Positions 24,493 through 33,537 are shown, numbered from the stretch's first letter. The stretch is 64,000 nucleotides of DNA from Baekduia alba (GCF_028416635.1 NZ_CP114013.1:3906001-3970000), one strand, 5' to 3'. A program made the numbers and translations. Notes: generated by a model not told the origin, from the sequence alone.

Positions 24493-26850
24493 ATGAGCAA
24501 GCCGTTCAAGGGCAAGATCAACGTCGACATCCGCGACTCCGTCCCGGACTGGACGCCGTTCGAACCGCCCGTGGCGCCGGACGGCGCGCCCAGCGTCGTG
24601 TACATCGTGCTCGACGACGTCGGCTTCTCCGCGCTGGAGAGCTACGGCGGACCGGTCCCGACGCCGAACATCGACCGGATCTCTGACGAGGGCCTGCGCT
24701 ACACGCAGTGGCACACGACCGCGCTGTGCTCGCCGACCCGCTCATGCCTGCTGACCGGGCGCAACCACACGCGCAACAGCATGGCCTGCATCACCGAGGC
24801 GGCCAGCGGCTTCCCGAACGCCAGCGGCGTCATCCCGCCCGAGAACGGCCAGATCCAGGAGATCCTCGGCGCCCAGGGGTGGAACACCTACATGGTGGGC
24901 AAGTGGCACCTGTGCCCGGAGGCCGAGATGAACCTCGCCTCGACGCGGCGCAACTGGCCCGGCGGCCGCGGCTTCGAGCGCTTCTACGGGTTCCTCGGCG
25001 CGGAGACCAACCAGTGGTTCCCCGAGCTGGTCTACGACAGCCATCCCGTCGAGCCGCCGAGCACGCCCGAAGAGGGCTACCACCTGACGGTCGACCTCAC
25101 CGACAAGGCGTTGGAGTTCATCAAGGACGCCAAGGTGCTCGCGCCCGACAAGCCGTTCTTCCTGTACTACGCGCCCGGCGCCTGCCACGCGCCGCACCAC
25201 GCGCCCAAGGAGTGGGCCGACAAGTTCAAGGGCCAGTTCGACATGGGCTACGAGGCGATGCGCGAGCAGACGCTGGCCCGCCAGAAGGAGCTCGGGATCG
25301 TCCCGCCCGAGACCGAGCTGCCGCCGATCAACCCGCTCGGCACGCCGGAGACCCGCAGCGGACCCGACGGCGAGCCCTTCCCGCCGCTGGACGTCACCCG
25401 GCCCTGGGACTCCCTGTCGGCCGAGGAGCAGCGGCTGTTCAGCCGCATGGCCGAGGTCTACGCCGGCTTCCTGGCGCACGCCGACGACCAGATCGGCCGG
25501 CTGCTCGACTACCTCGAGGAGACCGGGCAGCGCGAGAACACGATGGTCGTCGTCGTCTCCGACAACGGCGCCAGCGGCGAGGGCGGGCCCGACGGCTCGG
25601 TCAACGAGAACAAGTTCGCCAACGGCATCCCCGACGACATGGCGGAGAACCTGGCGAAGATCGACGAGCTCGGCAGCCCGGGGACCTACAACCACTACCC
25701 CAACGGCTGGGCCATGGCGTTCAACACACCGTTCAAGATGTGGAAGCGCTACGAGTACGCCGGCGGCACGTCGGACCCGTGCATCATCTCCTGGCCCAAG
25801 GGCATCGCGGCGCGCGGGGAGCTCCGCGAGCAATACCACCACGCCGTCGACCTGGTGCCGACGATGCTCGACGCGCTCGGCGTCGAGGCGCCCGAGACGC
25901 TCGGCGGCCACGTCCAGAGCCACTTCGACGGCGTCAGCATGCGCTACAGCTTCGACGCCGCGACGCTGCCCAGCGCCCGCCAGACGCAGTTCTACTCGAT
26001 GCTCGGCTCCCGCAGCATCTGGCACGACGGCTGGACGGCGGTCACGACCCACCCGACGCTCAGCGGCTGGGGCCACTTCGGCAAGGACGAGTGGGAGCTG
26101 TACCACACCGACGTCGACCGCTCCGAGCTGCACGACCTGTCGCTCCAGGAGCCCGAGCGCCTGCAAGAGCTGATCAACCTCTGGTACGCCGAGGCCGGCG
26201 CCAACGGGGCGTTCCCGCTCGACGACCGCTCGGCGCTGGAGATCATCCTCACGCCGCGGCCGCTGCTCTCGCCCGCCCGCAACCGCTACATCTACTACCC
26301 GGGCATCGCCGACGTCCCGGAGTCCCAGGCGGTCAACGTCCGCAACCGCTCCTACGCGATCGCGGCGCTGGTCGACCTCCCGGAGGCCGGCGCCGAGGGC
26401 GTCCTGTTCTCGCACGGGGCGCGCTTCGGGGGCCACGCGCTCTACATCAAGGACAACAAGCTGCACTACGTCTACAGCTTCGTCGGCAGCGTCGAGCAGA
26501 CGGTCGTCGCCGACCAGGAGCTGCCGACCGGCGAGGGGCTGATCCTGTCGGCGGCGTTCGCGAAGGAGGGCGAGGACCCGCCCGGCCTGTCGTTCGGCAC
26601 GCTGTCGCTGTTCCACGGCGACGTCAAGGTCGGCGAGGGCAAGATCAAGACGCAGCCGGGCAAGTTCTCGATCTCCGGCGACGGCCTGTGCGTCGGGCGC
26701 GATGGCGGCGACCCGGTCGCCGCCGACTACCCGGGCACGGCGCCGCACCCGTTCACCGGCGGCACGATCACCCGCGTGGCGGTCGACGTCAGCGGCGAGC
26801 CCTACGTCGACCTCGAGCGCGAGGCCGTCGCGATGATGGCGCGCGAGTAG
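24493..26850 (+). CDS. Arylsulfatase
   Basis: 785 aa, the large AtsA-like class. N-terminal metal site VYIVLDDVGFSALESYGG near residues 36-53. The active-site signature CSPTRSCLLTGRN, near 82, has the CxPxR core in which Cys is converted to formylglycine. GKWHL is near 140 and further metal ligands fall in VVSDNGASGEGG near 355. It hydrolyses sulfate esters and needs a formylglycine-generating enzyme, which is not in this window. No export signal is visible, so it is probably cytoplasmic. The C-terminal 150 residues form a beta-rich domain. It is followed after 9 nt by a HAD phosphatase gene. Confidence 0.92.
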   Translation: MSKPFKGKINVDIRDSVPDWTPFEPPVAPDGAPSVVYIVLDDVGFSALESYGGPVPTPNIDRISDEGLRYTQWHTTALCSPTRSCLLTGRNHTRNSMACITEAASGFPNASGVIPPENGQIQEILGAQGWNTYMVGKWHLCPEAEMNLASTRRNWPGGRGFERFYGFLGAETNQWFPELVYDSHPVEPPSTPEEGYHLTVDLTDKALEFIKDAKVLAPDKPFFLYYAPGACHAPHHAPKEWADKFKGQFDMGYEAMREQTLARQKELGIVPPETELPPINPLGTPETRSGPDGEPFPPLDVTRPWDSLSAEEQRLFSRMAEVYAGFLAHADDQIGRLLDYLEETGQRENTMVVVVSDNGASGEGGPDGSVNENKFANGIPDDMAENLAKIDELGSPGTYNHYPNGWAMAFNTPFKMWKRYEYAGGTSDPCIISWPKGIAARGELREQYHHAVDLVPTMLDALGVEAPETLGGHVQSHFDGVSMRYSFDAATLPSARQTQFYSMLGSRSIWHDGWTAVTTHPTLSGWGHFGKDEWELYHTDVDRSELHDLSLQEPERLQELINLWYAEAGANGAFPLDDRSALEIILTPRPLLSPARNRYIYYPGIADVPESQAVNVRNRSYAIAALVDLPEAGAEGVLFSHGARFGGHALYIKDNKLHYVYSFVGSVEQTVVADQELPTGEGLILSAAFAKEGEDPPGLSFGTLSLFHGDVKVGEGKIKTQPGKFSISGDGLCVGRDGGDPVAADYPGTAPHPFTGGTITRVAVDVSGEPYVDLEREAVAMMARE

Positions 26851-26859
26851 GCACGTCGG

Positions 26860-27768
26860 ATGGCCGAGCTGGGCTCCTGGGCCGACGGACCGGCGCGCCA
26901 GGCCATCGTCGACTTCGTCGCGCGCACGCGCGACGAGGTCCCGGTCGCCGAGCGCGTGGCGGTCTTCGACAACGACGGCACGCTGTGGTGCGAGCAGCCG
27001 CTGCCGATCCAGGCCGACTTCATCCTGCGCCGGCTGGGCGAGATGGCCGCGGCCGACCCCGACCTCCAGGCGCGCCAGCCGTGGCAGGCGGCGCACGAGG
27101 GCGACGCCGCGTGGCTGAGCGCGGTCATGACCGAGCACTACGCCGGCGACGACACCAAGGTCAAGGTGCTACTGGGCGGGATCCTCGCGGCCTACGACGG
27201 CATGAGCGTCGAGGAGTTCGAGGAGCGCTCCGACGCGTTCCTGCGCTCCACCCAGCACCCGACGCTCGGCCGCCCCTACCTCGAGTGCGCCTACACGCCG
27301 ATGGTCGAGCTGCTCGCGTATCTGGAGGACAACGGGTTCACCAACTACATCGTCTCGGGCGGCGGGCGCGACTTCATGCGCCCGGTGACCGACGAGCTCT
27401 ACGGCGTCCCGCGCGAGCGCGTGATCGGCAGCACCGCGGCGTTGGCCTACGCCAACGACGAGCACGGCGGCACGATCACCCACACGCCGCGCCCCGAGTA
27501 CCTCGACGACGGGCCGGAGAAGCCGCTGCGGATCTGGAGCCGCACGGGCCGCCGGCCGCTGCTGGCCGCGGGCAACACCAACGGCGACGTCCCGATGCTC
27601 GACTTCGCCCAGCACGCCGACAAGCCGTTCCTGCGACTGCTCGTCGACCACGACGACGCCGAGCGCGAGTTCGCCTACACCGCCGGCGCCGAGCAGGCGC
27701 TCGCACGCGCCGGCGCCGAGGGCTGGACGGTCGTCAGCGTCAAGGACGACTGGGCCACCGTGTTCTAG
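26860..27768 (+). CDS. HAD-superfamily phosphatase
   Basis: 302 aa. The nucleophile motif VAVFDNDGTLW at about 34-44 (DxDGT), the Ser motif in YIVSGGGRDFM near 165, and AAGNTNGDVPMLDFA near 235 (GDxxxD) give the HAD phosphoserine-phosphatase-like fold. It starts 9 nt after the sulfatase stop with no ribosome site, so it depends on that transcript. Similar HAD proteins accompany AtsA-type sulfatases, but the substrate is not known. Its stop overlaps the convergent GAP-family gene by 4 nt. Confidence 0.82.
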   Translation: MAELGSWADGPARQAIVDFVARTRDEVPVAERVAVFDNDGTLWCEQPLPIQADFILRRLGEMAAADPDLQARQPWQAAHEGDAAWLSAVMTEHYAGDDTKVKVLLGGILAAYDGMSVEEFEERSDAFLRSTQHPTLGRPYLECAYTPMVELLAYLEDNGFTNYIVSGGGRDFMRPVTDELYGVPRERVIGSTAALAYANDEHGGTITHTPRPEYLDDGPEKPLRIWSRTGRRPLLAAGNTNGDVPMLDFAQHADKPFLRLLVDHDDAEREFAYTAGAEQALARAGAEGWTVVSVKDDWATVF

Positions 27769-28460
27769 GCCTTGGCCACGCCACGCGCGACCAGGTAGAC
27801 GCCGAGCACGGCGCTCAGCACGATCGCGATCCGGCGCCCGTTCTCCGAGAACCACCGGTTCGCGCGCACGACGAGGGCCACCGTGCGCTCGGGCGCGACC
27901 GCCAACCCGACGAGCGGGACCTCAGCCAGCGTGAACATCACGAGGTTGAACGCGACGACGAGCGCGATGACGCCGCCGGTGCCGTGGTCGCCGACCGCGA
28001 TGTCCTTGAGGCCGACGAGGTACGCCGCCCCGGGCAGGTTGATCGCCAGCGACGCGAGGAAGACGACCGGCACCGAGCCCCGGGACAGGATCCGCTGCGA
28101 CAGCGGCTCGCGCGTCGCGTGGGTCGCGCCGGCCGGGTCGCTGCCGCCGGCCGGGCGCCGGCGCTGCTTGAGCCGGACGTCCACCCGCGTGGCGAGGGCG
28201 ACGGCCAGCAGCAGCGCCAGCCCGCCGACCGACACGTCGGTGATCCAACTCGCCCCCGAGCGATCGGAGCGCACGGCGCCCGAGCCCTGCAGCAGCGCCA
28301 CGATGCCGAGCCCCACCGCGATGCTGACCGTGAGCCCGCCGGCCAGGTAGGCGGCCAGGAGCGGGCGGCGCCGCTCCTGCGAGAGCAGGAGGGCGACCGC
28401 CGCCAGGAGGGTCGGGTAGAGCGCGGCGTCGAGCGCCAGCGCGAGCAGTTGCAGGGGCAT
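27765..28460 (-). CDS. GAP/SfLAP-family membrane protein
   Basis: 231 aa with six membrane helices. The order and composition (ALDAALYPTLLAAVALLLSQ, AYLAGGLTVSIAVGLGIV, FLASLAINLPGAAYLVGL) match the GAP family, relatives of the mycobacterial sulfolipid-1-addressing protein, which help move glycolipids across the membrane. ATG 28460 lies 36 nt from palindrome site 8 with TGGGGT at the -10 offset, leaving a leader of only about 3 nt. Substrate unknown. Confidence 0.75.
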   Translation of the reverse strand: MPLQLLALALDAALYPTLLAAVALLLSQERRRPLLAAYLAGGLTVSIAVGLGIVALLQGSGAVRSDRSGASWITDVSVGGLALLLAVALATRVDVRLKQRRRPAGGSDPAGATHATREPLSQRILSRGSVPVVFLASLAINLPGAAYLVGLKDIAVGDHGTGGVIALVVAFNLVMFTLAEVPLVGLAVAPERTVALVVRANRWFSENGRRIAIVLSAVLGVYLVARGVAKA

Positions 28461-28496
28461 CCGTCGTCGCACCCCACCGCACGTCGCGCGCGGCGC

Positions 28497-28517
28497 CGTC
28501 ACCCCGAACGGATGATG
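28497..28517. promoter_or_regulatory. 21-bp palindrome, site 8 (GAP protein / DUF2252)
   Basis: Left half CGTCACCCC, spacer GAA, right half CGGATGATG. Leftward, TGGGGT closes with a T at 28471 (26 nt), and the start codon follows a 36-nt gap. Rightward, TTCCAT closes with a T at 28543 (26 nt), and GTG 28550 follows a 32-nt gap. Both products look leaderless. Confidence 0.75.
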
Positions 28518-28549
28518 TCCGCGCGGCGCCGCCGAGGTTCCATGGGTGG

Positions 28550-29998
28550 GTGAGCACCATCGTGGAAGCCGGGCCCCCGAGCGCCGCCGCGCGCAACGGG
28601 CGCGCCAAGCCGCATCCGACCACGGCCGAGCGCGTCGAGCGGGGCCGGGCGATCCGGGCCACCGTGCCGCGGTCGAGCATGGCCGAGTGGGAGCCGGCGC
28701 CGGATCGCCGCGATCCCGTCGAGCTGCTGGAGGAGCAGGCCCGGACCCGCGTCCAGGAGCTCGTGCCGATCCGTCACGGGCGCATGCTCGTCTCGCCGTT
28801 CACCTTCTACCGCGGCGGCGCCTTCCTGATGGCCGCCGATCTCGACGCCTCCCCGCGCACCGGCCTGACCGTCCAGCTGTGCGGCGACGCGCACCTCTCG
28901 AACTTCGGCGCCTACGCCGCGCCCGACCGCCGGCTGGTCTTCAGCGTCAACGACTTCGACGAGACGCTGCCCGGCCCGTTCGAGTGGGACGTCAAGCGGC
29001 TGGTGGCGAGCTTCGCGGTCGCCGGGCGCGACCGCGGCTTCGACGCCCGGACCCGCAAGGCGATCAACCGGACGGTCGGCCGGGCCTACCGGGAGTCGAT
29101 GCGCGACTTCTCCGCCCTCGGCAAGCTCGACCTCTGGTACGCCCGCATCGACGTGGACGAGATCGCCGCCCGCTTCGCCGCCCAGGCGAGCCCGAAGGAG
29201 GTCAAGCGCTTCGACCGCAACGTCGCCAAGACGCGCAGCAAGGACAGCCTCAAGGCCTTCGGCAAGCTCACCGAGATGGTCGACGGGCAGCCGCGGATCG
29301 TCGGCGATCCGCCGCTGATCGTCACGATCGAGGACGTCGCGAGCGACGCCGAGCGCCCGCAGATCGAGGCGTTCTTCCGCGGCATCATCCGCGACTACCG
29401 GCGCTCGCTGCCCAGCGACCGCCGCCACCTGATCGAGCAGTTCCAATACGCGCACGCGGCCCGCAAGGTCGTGGGCGTCGGCAGCGTCGGCACCCGCGCG
29501 TGGATCCTGCTGATGCAGGGTCGCGACGCCTACGACCCGCTCTTCCTGCAGGCCAAGGAGGCCGAGGCGTCGGTCCTGGAGCCGTTCCTCGGCAAGACCG
29601 CCTACGCCAACCACGGCAAGCGCGTCGTCGAGGGCCAGCGCCTGATGCAGGCCGCCAGCGACCTCATGCTCGGCTGGGTCCGCGTCGACGGCCTCGACGG
29701 CGTCAGCCGCGACTTCTACGTCCGCCAGCTCTGGGACCAGAAGGGCTCGGCGGTCGTGGAGACGATGCGCCCGGACACGATGACGACCTACGCGCAGGTC
29801 TGCGGCTGGACGCTGGCCAAGGCCCACGCCCGCTCGGGCGACCCCGTGGCGATCGCGAGCTACCTCGGCTCCAGCACGACCTTCGACCGGTCGCTCGCGA
29901 CGTTCGCCGAGACCTACGCCGACCAGAACGAGCGCGACTTCGCAGCCTTCCGCGACGCGGTCGACGCCGGCCGGCTCAGCGCAACGACGGGACTCTGA
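28550..29998 (+). CDS. DUF2252 family protein
   Basis: 482 aa, GTG start. The family is recognised from LVPIRHGRMLVSPFTFYRGG near 73, QLCGDAHLSNFGAYAAP near 108, and FSVNDFDETLPGPFEWDVKR split over residues 126-145. The HLSNFG and NDFDE pieces resemble the catalytic and metal-binding loops of kinase-like (aminoglycoside phosphotransferase fold) proteins, so a small-molecule kinase role is plausible but unproven. The start lies 32 nt after palindrome 8 with no ribosome site. The 3' end overlaps the convergent SulP gene by 23 bp. Confidence 0.85.
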   Translation: MSTIVEAGPPSAAARNGRAKPHPTTAERVERGRAIRATVPRSSMAEWEPAPDRRDPVELLEEQARTRVQELVPIRHGRMLVSPFTFYRGGAFLMAADLDASPRTGLTVQLCGDAHLSNFGAYAAPDRRLVFSVNDFDETLPGPFEWDVKRLVASFAVAGRDRGFDARTRKAINRTVGRAYRESMRDFSALGKLDLWYARIDVDEIAARFAAQASPKEVKRFDRNVAKTRSKDSLKAFGKLTEMVDGQPRIVGDPPLIVTIEDVASDAERPQIEAFFRGIIRDYRRSLPSDRRHLIEQFQYAHAARKVVGVGSVGTRAWILLMQGRDAYDPLFLQAKEAEASVLEPFLGKTAYANHGKRVVEGQRLMQAASDLMLGWVRVDGLDGVSRDFYVRQLWDQKGSAVVETMRPDTMTTYAQVCGWTLAKAHARSGDPVAIASYLGSSTTFDRSLATFAETYADQNERDFAAFRDAVDAGRLSATTGL

Positions 29999-31676
29999 TC
30001 GGCGGCGGCGCGGCGACGGCCTCCTCGACCGTCGCGAAGACCGCGTCCTCGCCCACCGCGTCGATCAGCCCCGCGCGGCGCCAGAGCGCGAGGACCGGCG
30101 GGTGGACCGCGGCGAGCTCCAGCGTCGAGCCCTCGGACGCCAGCTCGCCGGCCACCTGCGCGAGGATGTCGGCCCCGTCGGTGTCGGTGAGCAGGACGGC
30201 CTCCGCGTCGACGATCACGCGACCCGGCGTGCCCGCGTCGGCGGAGATCTCGCGGATCCGGGTCCGGAACGCGTCGGCGTCGGCGAAGAACAGCGGGCCG
30301 TCGACGCGCGCGATCCGCACGCCGGGCGTGAGCTCCAGGCCCTCGTGCCGCGAGAGCACGTGGAAGCGGCCCGTCCGCGGGTCGCGCCCGAGCTCCCGCA
30401 CCGACGTGCGCGACGACCGCGCGATCAGCAGCAGCAGGGAGAGGACCACACCGATGAGGATGCCTTGGGTGATGCCGATGAACAGGATGCCGACGCCCGC
30501 GCCCATGAAGAACACCCAGTCGGCGCGGTTGACGCGGTAGTAGCGGCGCCAGTCGACGAACGTGACCAGGCCGACCATCGCGTCGATGACCACGGCGCCG
30601 AGCGTCGCCGAGGGCAGGTCCTCGAACAGGCCGGCGAGCAGCAGCATCGTCAGCAGCACCAGCACGGCGTTGACCAGCGACGCCATCTGGGTCTGCTGCC
30701 CCGCCGCCTCGGCCACCGACGTCTTCGACAGGCTGCCGTCGCTCGCGAAGCCGCCGACGAACCCCGCCGCGCCGCACGCGAAGCCCTGGGCGATCAGCTC
30801 CTGATCGGTGTCGATCTCGTAGTGATGGCGGCTGGCCATCGCGCGCGCCGACGCCAGCGACTCCGAGTAGCCCACGAACACGATCGACAGCGCGCCGACC
30901 AGCAGCGCCGACGTCTCGCTCCAGCCGACGCCGGGGAGGCCGACCGAGGGCAGGCCCGTCGGCACGTGGCCGGTGACCGCGACGCCGTGCGACGACAGGT
31001 CGAGCGCGGCGGAGAGCGCGATCGCGGCGGCGACCACCATGAGCATGCGCGGCCAGCGCGGCAGGAACCGGCGCATCGCCAGCAGCACGGCGAGCGAGCC
31101 CAGCCCGACGGCCAGCGTCGTCGTGCTCGTGTCGGGCAGCGCCTTGACCATCTCCCACAGCTCCTGGGCGTAGGAGCCGTCGCCGGCGTCGACGCCGAGC
31201 AGCTTCTGGGACTGGTCGATGATGATCCCGATCGAGAAGCCGAGCACGAAGCCGGCCATGACCGCCTTGGACAGGAACGTCGAGACCCAACCCATCCGCA
31301 GGACGCCGAGCGCGAGGTAGACCAGGCCGGTGGCGATCGCCAGCGCCGCGGTCCAGCCGATCGCCGTCTCGCTGCCCAGCGCGGAGCTGCCGATGATCGG
31401 CGTGATCGCCGCGGCCGACACCGCGCAGACCGCAGCGCTCGGGCCCTGGGCCAGGTGGCGCGACGTCCCGAAGATCGCGTAGGCGACGAGCGCGACGAAC
31501 GACGTGTAGAGGCCGTACTGCGCCGGCACGCCCGCCAGCGACGCGTACGCGAGCGCCTGCGGCACGAGCAGCGCCCAGACCGAGAGGCCGGCCACCGCGT
31601 CCCCGGTCAGCAGGCGCCGGTCGTAGGACGGCAGCCAGCCGACGATCGGCACGTACCGGCGCAGCAGCGCGCTCAT
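29976..31676 (-). CDS. SulP-family anion transporter with STAS domain
   Basis: 566 aa. About 11-12 membrane helices: the signature region AGLSVWALLVPQALAYASLAGVPAQYGLY falls at 30-58, and NAVLVLLTMLLLAGLFEDLP near 350. The C-terminal STAS domain (about 440-550) includes RVIVDAEAVLLTDTDGADIL. SulP members carry sulfate, bicarbonate or other anions; which one is not decidable here. Its ATG overlaps the stop of the HD-like gene upstream, so the order HD copy 1, HD copy 2, SulP is one operon under palindrome site 9. Confidence 0.9.
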   Translation of the reverse strand: MSALLRRYVPIVGWLPSYDRRLLTGDAVAGLSVWALLVPQALAYASLAGVPAQYGLYTSFVALVAYAIFGTSRHLAQGPSAAVCAVSAAAITPIIGSSALGSETAIGWTAALAIATGLVYLALGVLRMGWVSTFLSKAVMAGFVLGFSIGIIIDQSQKLLGVDAGDGSYAQELWEMVKALPDTSTTTLAVGLGSLAVLLAMRRFLPRWPRMLMVVAAAIALSAALDLSSHGVAVTGHVPTGLPSVGLPGVGWSETSALLVGALSIVFVGYSESLASARAMASRHHYEIDTDQELIAQGFACGAAGFVGGFASDGSLSKTSVAEAAGQQTQMASLVNAVLVLLTMLLLAGLFEDLPSATLGAVVIDAMVGLVTFVDWRRYYRVNRADWVFFMGAGVGILFIGITQGILIGVVLSLLLLIARSSRTSVRELGRDPRTGRFHVLSRHEGLELTPGVRIARVDGPLFFADADAFRTRIREISADAGTPGRVIVDAEAVLLTDTDGADILAQVAGELASEGSTLELAAVHPPVLALWRRAGLIDAVGEDAVFATVEEAVAAPPPIRVPSLR

Positions 31677-32134
31677 CGCGCGCGCGTGGCGACCGACGCG
31701 TGGGCGACGCCGACGTCGCGCGCGCGGGCCACGGCGACGCGCCGGCGCGCCCACGCGTAGGGCGGGGCGTCGGCCGGGATCGCCGTGTGGGCGAGGTGGT
31801 CGTCGAGGTCGGCGAGCTTGACGGTCCGCGCGAGCCGGCCCGTCGCGCCCCGGGCGCGGGCGATGCGCAGGACGTAGAGCTCGTAGGACTCGGCGTCGAC
31901 GTGGGTGAGCAGCCCGAGCGCCTCGAGCTCGACGAGCGTCAGCCCGTACACCTGCAGCTCGAAGCTCGACACGCTGGAGCCTTCGCGCACGTCGTGCAGC
32001 CAGGCCACGGCCTGGGCGGACACGGGCACCGCGGCCGCGACACGCGCCAGGTGGTCGACGACGAGGTCGCCGAAGCGCGTGCGCTGGGCGCCGTGCAGCC
32101 GCTGCGCGACGTCGCGGGCGACGGCGGGATCCAT
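31673..32134 (-). CDS. HD-type hydrolase-like protein, copy 2 (active-site divergent)
   Basis: 153 aa, tandem paralogue of the next gene upstream. It keeps VAWLHDVREGSS and the TVKLADLDDHL element, but the HDVVEHSD stretch of copy 1 has become HDVREGSS. In MESH1/SpoT-type HD proteins the acidic residues after HD help hydrolysis, so this copy may be inactive or altered. It starts with TGATG overlap at 32134 and overlaps SulP at its end. Role inferred only from the family resemblance. Confidence 0.65.
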   Translation of the reverse strand: MDPAVARDVAQRLHGAQRTRFGDLVVDHLARVAAAVPVSAQAVAWLHDVREGSSVSSFELQVYGLTLVELEALGLLTHVDAESYELYVLRIARARGATGRLARTVKLADLDDHLAHTAIPADAPPYAWARRRVAVARARDVGVAHASVATRAR

Positions 32135-32562
32135 CAGCCGCCCATCGACCCGACGAGATGACGGCGCGCCCAGGCGTAGGGCGGCAGGTCCCAGCGCAGC
32201 GGGTCGTCCGCCGACCGCACGAGGTGGTCGTCGAGGTCGGCGACCTTGATCGCGCGCGCGAGGTCGCCGGCGGCCCCGGGCGCATGGGCGATGCGCAGCA
32301 TGTGCAACTCGAAGGGCTCGCCGTCGGCGCGCGTGAGCAGCGCCAGCGCCTCGGCCTCGAGGTCGGTCATCCCCTTGTCGCGCAGGGCTGCGGGACGCGT
32401 GTCGCTGTGCTCGACGACGTCGTGGAGCCACGCGGTCGCGCGCGCGGGCGCGGGCACCGCGGCCGCCACGCGGGCGACGTGCTCGATCCACAGCTCCCCG
32501 AGCCGATCGCGCCGGCCGTGGTGGCTGTAGTAGGCGATGCTCCGGGCGATCTCCGCGTCCAC
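32134..32562 (-). CDS. HD-type hydrolase-like protein, copy 1
   Basis: 142 aa, leaderless GTG at 32562, exactly 32 nt from palindrome 9. Motifs AWLHDVVEHSDTRPAAL near 45 and IKVADLDDHLV near 108 resemble the HD domain of (p)ppGpp hydrolases (HDVVED, then a KxADxxxN-type helix). It is shorter than MESH1-type enzymes (about 180 aa). It could turn over an alarmone or another nucleotide; nothing here proves it. First gene of the operon ending in the SulP transporter. Confidence 0.68.
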   Translation of the reverse strand: MDAEIARSIAYYSHHGRRDRLGELWIEHVARVAAAVPAPARATAWLHDVVEHSDTRPAALRDKGMTDLEAEALALLTRADGEPFELHMLRIAHAPGAAGDLARAIKVADLDDHLVRSADDPLRWDLPPYAWARRHLVGSMGG

Positions 32563-32594
32563 GCGAGCAGTCTGCCGCCGCCGCCGCGGGCTGC

Positions 32595-32615
32595 CATCAC
32601 CCCGTTCGGGGGATG
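32595..32615. promoter_or_regulatory. 21-bp palindrome, site 9 (HD operon / small membrane protein)
   Basis: Left half CATCACCCC, spacer GTT, right half CGGGGGATG. It is symmetrical in every respect: gaps of exactly 32 nt to the start codons on both sides. CAGACT (T at 32569) serves the left and TACGGT (T at 32641) the right, each 26 nt from the palindrome. Both mRNAs appear leaderless. Confidence 0.78.
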
Positions 32616-32647
32616 CGAGCAGGGCTTTTGCTTCCTACGGTCGGCGC

Positions 32648-32845
32648 ATGCTCCCTTCCGCCGATCGCACGGCCCGGACCGCCCACCGCCGCGCCCGCCA
32701 CACCGTGCCGCGCGTGGTTCGGGGCACCGCGTTCTCCTGCGGCCTGGTCGCCGCGGCGGCCATGGGCACCGGGATCGCCGTCGTCCGCCATCGGCTCGGC
32801 CTGCACGACGTCTCCGGCGCGGTCACCGCCCCGCCTGCCCCGTAG
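32648..32845 (+). CDS. Small single-pass membrane protein, 65 aa
   Basis: An Arg-rich N-terminus (ADRTARTAHRRARHTVPR) precedes one membrane helix (GTAFSCGLVAAAAMGTGIAVV) and a short tail ending in TAPPAP. The ATG lies 32 nt from palindrome 9 behind a good TACGGT. It is too small for a family call. It is probably co-transcribed with the YrhK-like gene 14 nt downstream. Confidence 0.6.
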   Translation: MLPSADRTARTAHRRARHTVPRVVRGTAFSCGLVAAAAMGTGIAVVRHRLGLHDVSGAVTAPPAP

Positions 32846-32859
32846 GCGCGCCGAGCGCC

Positions 32860-33537
32860 ATGAGCCGCGAGCGCTGGATGGCCGGGCTCTTCGCGCTCGG
32901 ATCGCTGTGCTTCGTCGTCGGCCCGTTCCCGGGCTACGCGCAGCTCGTCGGCGCGCAGGCCGACGCGATCACGTTCTTCGTCGGGTCGATCTTCTTCACG
33001 GGCGGCGGGGCCCTGCAGTCCGGGATCGCGTTCGCCACGCGGCGCGGGTCGCACACCGGCCGCGCCGCGTGGCGCGCCGCCGCGGTCCAATCCGCCGGGA
33101 CGGTGTTCTTCAACGTGACGACCTACCTGGCCTTGCACACGTCGCTCAGCAACGCCGACTACGACCGCGTCGTCTGGCGACCGGACGCGTTCGGCTCGAT
33201 CTGCTTCCTGGTCTCGGGCCTGATCGCCTACCGCGCCTCGGCCCGCCACGGCTGGCGCCCGGCGCACGGCAGCCCGGGCTGGTGGGAGCCGGCGGTCAAC
33301 CTGCTCGGATGCGTGCTCTTCGGCGTCGCGGCCGTCGCCGGCTACGTGGTCCCGGCCAGCGGCTCGCCGCTGGACCTGGCGGCCGCCAACGTCAACACCG
33401 CGCTGGGCGCCGCGTGCTTCCTGACCTGCGCGGTGGCGACGCTGCGCACGGGGCGCACGCTCAAGTCGCCGCGCCTGCGCCGCCTGCGGGCGCTGCGCCA
33501 CCTACGCGGCGCGCGCGTCGCGCGCGACGGCGGCTGA
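32860..33537 (+). CDS. YrhK-like membrane protein
   Basis: 225 aa with five or six membrane helices. Residues 1-60 (RWMAGLFALGSLCFVVGPFPGY, then FFVGSIFFTGGGALQ) fit the YrhK pattern, and a second such unit is present further on (DAFGSICFLVSGLIAY). Function unknown. Convergent with the lipoprotein gene, 22 nt between stops. Confidence 0.65.
   Translation: MSRERWMAGLFALGSLCFVVGPFPGYAQLVGAQADAITFFVGSIFFTGGGALQSGIAFATRRGSHTGRAAWRAAAVQSAGTVFFNVTTYLALHTSLSNADYDRVVWRPDAFGSICFLVSGLIAYRASARHGWRPAHGSPGWWEPAVNLLGCVLFGVAAVAGYVVPASGSPLDLAAANVNTALGAACFLTCAVATLRTGRTLKSPRLRRLRALRHLRGARVARDGG

Noticed and set aside
24742-27138. Minus-strand frame of about 800 codons opposite the sulfatase and HAD genes
   Set aside because: Low-complexity Arg/Leu/Val composition and full overlap with well-supported genes on the other strand.
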